Positions 59,564-64,000 of a stretch of 64,000 nucleotides of DNA are shown one piece after another (positions within the stretch are counted from its first letter, which is position 1; every line of letters begins with the position of its first letter). Under the pieces are notes generated by a model. It saw only the letters and a program-made list of their open reading frames with translations, was not told where the DNA came from and ran no database searches. The translations under genes and the position numbers were made by a program. The DNA is from Xiphydria camelus (lineage: Eukaryota > Arthropoda > Insecta > Hymenoptera > Xiphydriidae): the NCBI GenBank assembly GCA_963678675.1, contig OY783200.1, positions 3,050,501-3,114,500 of the forward strand. Direction: 5' to 3'.

Positions 59564-59708
59564 GAGTTAAACGCGTGTTCACAATCCTTACGGCTTATTT
59601 TATCATCGTGTTAAGTTCCTGTAGCGTAACTGCTTAGACCTTAGATACGCAATTTTATTATTGTCGATGATAAAATAAGCCGCAAGAATTGTGAAGACGT
59701 GTTGAACC
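59564..59708. repeat. Hairpin with 40-45 bp arms
   Basis: The left arm has CACAATCCTTACGGCTTATT and TTATCATCG. The right arm has CGATGATAAAATAAGCCGCA and AGAATTGTG. The spacer is about 57 bp. It may be a small MITE; a hairpin RNA is possible but unproven. Confidence 0.65.
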
Positions 59709-60844
59709 CAAATTTTTTGATTTTGCAGATACGACGTTTGGAATTAACAGAACAGTATAATCGGTCATTTCGAAGAAAAGGAAGAAGATGAAGCTTCCGC
59801 TGTGTATATTTTTTCGTTCAAAAAAATAAGGATCCAGTATTGTCCTTAAAGTATGCAAATAATTTCACCGCACAGGGTAGCTCTGACTCTAGAATTCAGT
59901 TATGCCTTTCCGGGTAATTAGTATTATCGCGAAGTCGACCTACGTCATCTGATTGCGGTCGTACTACAATGACTACAGAGTCAAAGAACCGCAGACATCC
60001 GAGAAACTCGACTACACGCGACTGGGTGTGTTAACGAAGCCTTTCGTATTTCTACGAACCAATCGTCACCCATTACGCTTACGCCAATTATCGTTTAATA
60101 CCGAACAAAATATTTCCAAGCCGCAGCAACACTTTCAGCTCCAGCTACAAATATTGCCGAAGCAACCGAATATCAGCTACAGCTAAATATTCAAAGAAAA
60201 GAAACCTAATAAATTCCCAATAAATAGGTACAATAAATTTCGAAAAAAAATAAACAATACATTTTCCCATCATTTCCCTCTTCAAGAACTTTCCAGTCGA
60301 AGGACACGCGGGTTCAACGATCCGCGATCGGAATATATACACTATAAAAATCCTTCGATGGAAAATTTTTGTCCGTTCTCTTTTTTTTCGCGTTTTATCT
60401 TTGATCGTCCCGCCGTCGCCATGTCCGAGCGACCTGGAATAAAAGAGCGGCTCGCGGTGAAAAAAAAAGGAGGAGGAGGAGGAGAGCTTTCCCTCCCTCT
60501 CGGCACGCGAAGCCGCGACGAGAGAGGGCCCAGGGACGACTCGACGCGGCAAACCGTGAGCCCCGCCGCTGGTTCGGTTCACGGAGAGGTTAGACGAGGT
60601 GATCTGGCCCGAGGGTATAAGCGAGTGAGGGCATGTAGACCGGAAGTAGCGTCACACCCGCGTGGCTCTGAATGCGCATACCGGATGTGTGGCATCGGCT
60701 CCCCATCAGAACCATCAACATCGCATTCACGATTCCCCCGCATCGTGTGTCGCATCGCTCACGCGAATGTATCGTCATCTCCCGCACGTATCGGCTTCAC
60801 CGAGATTGCGTGCCGCGTCCCGTGCGTTTATCCTGCGGCGGAGA

Positions 60845-61000
60845 GCAGATAGGGCGGAGAAAACCGTTGTACCCGATTGCGAAGATGCGACAGCCACGTC
60901 TGCACTTTCTCTCGGCCTCTTGCGATTATCGAGTCCCGCAAAGCGTTTCTTATCGCGCGCGACTCCTAAACGACGACGATGATCATTTGTCGCGCGGACA
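60845..61000. repeat. Duplicated segment, copy 1
   Basis: AGATAGGGCGGAGAAAACCG, then GATGCGACAGCCACGTCT, then CTTTCTCTCGGCCTCTTG, then GACTCCTAAACGACGACGAT correspond in order to the segment at 61556-61705. Confidence 0.55.
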
Positions 61001-61089
61001 AAAAATTCTGTTAAGATTTGACAGGAAGTCGAAACCTCCGAAATCAATTGCTCGACAGTTTCGCTTGATATGGATTCTCACGATGTGAT

Positions 61090-61465
61090 TTCGCCAGAAG
61101 AAATATTATTGCACGCGAGCAAGAAGTACCTATTTCTGTAGCAGCGAGAAATATTTTTGCAGCAGCAAGAAACACTGTTGTGGCAACAAGAAGTATTTCT
61201 GCAGCAGCTTGAAACATTGTTGTAGCAGCAAGAAATATTTCTGCAGCGGCATAAAACAATGTAATAGCGCGAAAACATATTTCTGCAGCAGCTTGAAACA
61301 TTGTTTCAGCAGCAAGAACAATTTCCGCGACAGCGAGAAGCATTATAGCAGCAGAAAGTAATACTTCTGCATCAGCAGAAACATTGTTGCAGCAGAAAGA
61401 AAAATTTCTGCAGCGCCAACAAACAATGTTACACCAGCAAAACGACTGTAGCTGCTTTAGCAACG
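61090..61465. repeat. CTGCAG minisatellite
   Basis: About a dozen imperfect copies of a unit near 30 bp, built from TATTTCTGCAGCAG, then CTTGAAACATTGTT, then GTAGCAGCAAGAA. Both strands stay open for long distances because of the repeat, so the Ala/Phe-rich minus frame (61044-61493) is not a credible protein. Confidence 0.7.
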
Positions 61466-61555
61466 TTTCAGACCACTGCATTGCAGCCACCAAAATTTCT
61501 CCACTGCCTGAATATTCTTGTCGGTGCAGCCATTGGGTCAGTATACCGCAGCAAA

Positions 61556-61705
61556 GTGGATAGGGTAGAGAAGGCCACGCTGCCCATCCCCAAGGATACG
61601 ACAGCCGCTCTATACTTTCCCTCGGCGCTCCCTCCCTCGAGTTACGTAAAGTGTTTCACTCCGCTCGTCTCCTAAACGGCGACGTCCTCGCCGACGACGG
61701 TTATT
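61556..61705. repeat. Duplicated segment, copy 2
   Basis: GGATAGGGTAGAGAAGGCCA, then GATACGACAGCCGCTCTA, then CTTTCCCTCGGCGCTCCC, then CTCCTAAACGGCGACG match copy 1 at 60845-61000. The CTGCAG minisatellite lies between the two copies. Confidence 0.55.
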
Positions 61706-62640
61706 TGCCATGCAGGTAAAACTCGCCAACAGGTGCCTCACTCCTAAACCAACACTGGCCCGTGAAACACGCCCGCGCCGTGCGCAGCGACAGTCGGCGG
61801 GGCAGCTGAGATTTTGATTTTTGTACGGTTCCCATCGGAAACTCCCTATCGTACGAATGTGGTCGCGCGGGACGTCGTGATCGAGGATTCGATACTTATC
61901 GCTTGACACCTTTAATGGCTTTTATTATTATACCTGCGCCCGCTGCGCGACAGATGCCAAAAGTCCTTCCACTTCCTTTCGGTGTCGATTCCTCCGATTC
62001 TGTCTTCGGTACACTGATTTTTATCACGTAGATGTGAGGAGCAAGGGATATAGATTGTTTCATTTTTCTGGCGTTATTTTACGTGAAGCAAAATACAGGA
62101 CGCTTCGCCTAATCGGCGCCCTTCCTCGTCGTTATCCCGCCCTTGAATCAGAGAGCAAACTAACGAAGAAAGGAGAGAAAAAATTCTTTATATTTGCGGA
62201 GCAGCGGTGGTTTGGGAAGGACCCTTTCAACGCGCACGATGATGGCGTTTCCTCCGGACCAGGCCGACCTATCCAAACGCACCCTCCCTCTGTCCTTCGG
62301 TCGAGAAGAATAAAGACTTACAGCTCTTCGTAATAACGTTTAAACTTGAACTTTATTCCTAATTATATTGAATCTGCGATAAAATTTATTAACGTCAAAT
62401 AGACGTTCGTTTAATCAAATAAGTGTTCCGGTAAATCCGCGTCCAAACAAATCATTACCTTCTCACGCGGCAGACGTATTTATGCTTCGGAAAAAATTGA
62501 GGAATGACGTTGGTGATCGACCGAAGAAATCATTATTTCAAATCCGTGATTTTTACAAATTTTGTGATGAAGAAATTCCAAAAATTCCCGACCAATCGAA
62601 ACATCTTCGTGCAGAGAGCAAGAGACGAATTACCGGAGAA

Positions 62641-62641
62641 G

Positions 62642-62676
<35 letters not shown>
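62641..62676 (+). repeat. GA microsatellite
   Basis: GAAAAAGAGAGAGAGA run followed by GAAGGC on the + strand. Confidence 0.85.
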
Positions 62677-62677
<1 letters not shown>

Positions 62678-64000
62678 CTAGAGACTGTTAACAATACTGA
62701 CAAGGAATAAGTTAGGCAAACATCGGCGCGATCCTCAAACATCGGCGGCGGCTTTGATCGAGCCGCGCCGTTGGCGCGCGGCACGCCATATCCCCCCACC
62801 TCCGACCACCTCCCTTCTCCTCCGTCGGTCTTTTCACCCGCGAGCACGTCTTTACTCACCTTTTCTATATTATCTATAGACTTGCGTACATAAACCGTAT
62901 CCACATACCGATATGTACGCGTGTATCAGCTATCTGTTCTTTGAACAGCGCGTCAACCTGCTCCATTCATAAAAGTTCCACCTCGCCCAAAACCGTCTCC
63001 GAACGCGCGAACCAGAGGGCCCTCTATCGGCGGCCGTCCGCGTTCCGAATTTCCGGCGCGCGAGGGACGTCTAAACGACACCGATTTATTTCACTACAAG
63101 CCCGGACCCTTAATTTTCATTTCAAAACAAATTAGAAAATTCCTCTGATAGTTAGTCATTCAATTCTGATGGTTGCACGAGTTTTTTCCGAGACAATCAG
63201 GCCTGGTTCTCTAGTAGGCCGTGCTTTCGGGGATTCCCCGATCGGCGCTTCCACGAAATCACCTAATTCCCGCCGTATCTTGCGTTTGGATGGTCGGAGA
63301 GGAAAAAGCTTCGAACAAAAGTTCTACTTCCTCACTGGCTCTACAAGTTTTGTTCGAAACATTTTTTGCTCCAACCAACTGATCCAAAGATACAGCGACT
63401 TTTATCTGGTATCAACGGATCGATGGCTTGTTCCAGCAAAGCGCGATCTACCAGCGAGCAAAGGCCTGGTTCAACGCGACTTGCGCGAGAATAAATGTCC
63501 CGGCATGCAAATTGCTCGCACGAGCAGACTCGAACGACCGATAAAAAGAGATTTATATGTGTCCAAACGTTCTTTATCGCACGCCTTCTGCCACGCCAGA
63601 AAACGTCGATTTTTCACGCACGCCGGCGCGTCGACGATACTCCGCGGCAGCCGAGAGTAGGGGAAGCCCCTAGTTGGTGACCGCGCGACGTTTTGAACGT
63701 GTACACGGGTATCTCTCCTTCTTTCTTGGTCAGGACTGTACTTTTACGTGGCGAGATACCGCGAAACAATGCAAGACACGCGTGCAAATATGGGCGCGCA
63801 CCTCAAATGGGACATTCCGACGTTTCTCGGTATTGTTTCTATACCAAAATGGTCTGGAAAGTGGAGGGGGTGGTTTATTATACTTTCAGACTGACATAAT
63901 ATCGAGCCACGGCCGATGACACGAACCGAAAGTTTCCAGCTGAGAAAATTTACGCGAGCTATACTCCGGAAAAAAAATTCGTTCAAAAAAAAAGTACCAT

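Larger units (their letters stand above)
58073..64000 (+). other. pnt: Intron of pointed (predicted, runs off the window)
   Basis: Starts at the donor GTCAGT. I find no sequence to the right that could encode the continuation of the PNT domain (Asp-Pro-Arg and a Trp-rich helix), so the intron exceeds 5.9 kb. It holds a family D cluster, a C20 run, a hairpin, a duplicated segment and a minisatellite. The frames at 60358-60852, 61610-61909 and 63169-63660 have no recognisable domain. Confidence 0.6.

Noticed and set aside
61044..61493. Ala/Phe/Cys-rich minus-strand frames
   Set aside because: Frames are open because of the CTGCAG minisatellite, and the unit length and indels vary without preserving one protein repeat.
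61708..61722. Second recursive splice site (GCAG|GTAAAAC)
   Set aside because: There is no pyrimidine tract before the AG and the donor part is weak.
1..64000. A prokaryotic-style system, CRISPR array or phage
   Set aside because: No operon-like gene packing, no regularly spaced identical repeats with unique spacers, and coding sequence that is split by introns. The window is eukaryotic.

Overview
The window is nuclear DNA from an animal, almost certainly an insect and most likely a hymenopteran (ant, bee or wasp). Two exons of the ETS transcription factor Pointed on the + strand identify the lineage broadly. CpG is abundant, there are many miniature transposons (several with TTAA ends), and coding density is very low. 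The order and family are inference, because no species-specific marker is visible. There are no operons, CRISPR arrays, rRNA or tRNA genes that I can support, and nearly all long open frames are chance frames in GC-rich or low-complexity DNA.

Layout. From 1 to about 44.5 kb I see no exon I can name. This part holds dispersed miniature inverted-repeat transposable elements (MITEs), some inserted in one another (3.9-5.0 kb, 26.7-26.95 kb), tandem arrays (37.6-38.3 kb, 40.15-41.06 kb), large foldback palindromes (35.5 kb, 41.8-42.3 kb), polypurine/polypyrimidine tracts and long C or G homopolymers. At 31.37-31.57 kb a TATA box and initiator stand next to a back-to-back 3'/5' splice site that looks like a recursive splicing (ratchet) point on the + strand. 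A tandemly duplicated CCAAT/GC-box/CRE segment lies at 30.1-30.3 kb.

From about 44.6 to 46.6 kb the DNA is CpG-rich and leads into a short coding exon (46486-46594) that starts with ATG and ends at a donor in phase 1. The next recognisable exon (57956-58072) carries the ERK phosphorylation motif (PPLTP) and the start of the Pointed (PNT/SAM) domain, and it begins in exactly the matching phase. The following exon of the PNT domain and the ETS DNA-binding domain are not in the window, so the next intron is longer than 5.9 kb.

How it fits together. The right-hand third is probably the 5' part of pointed, an effector of Ras/MAPK signalling. The rest is upstream regulatory or intronic DNA full of transposons. 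If the ratchet site is real, a + strand intron already spans 31.5 kb and the transcription unit begins further upstream, possibly outside the window.
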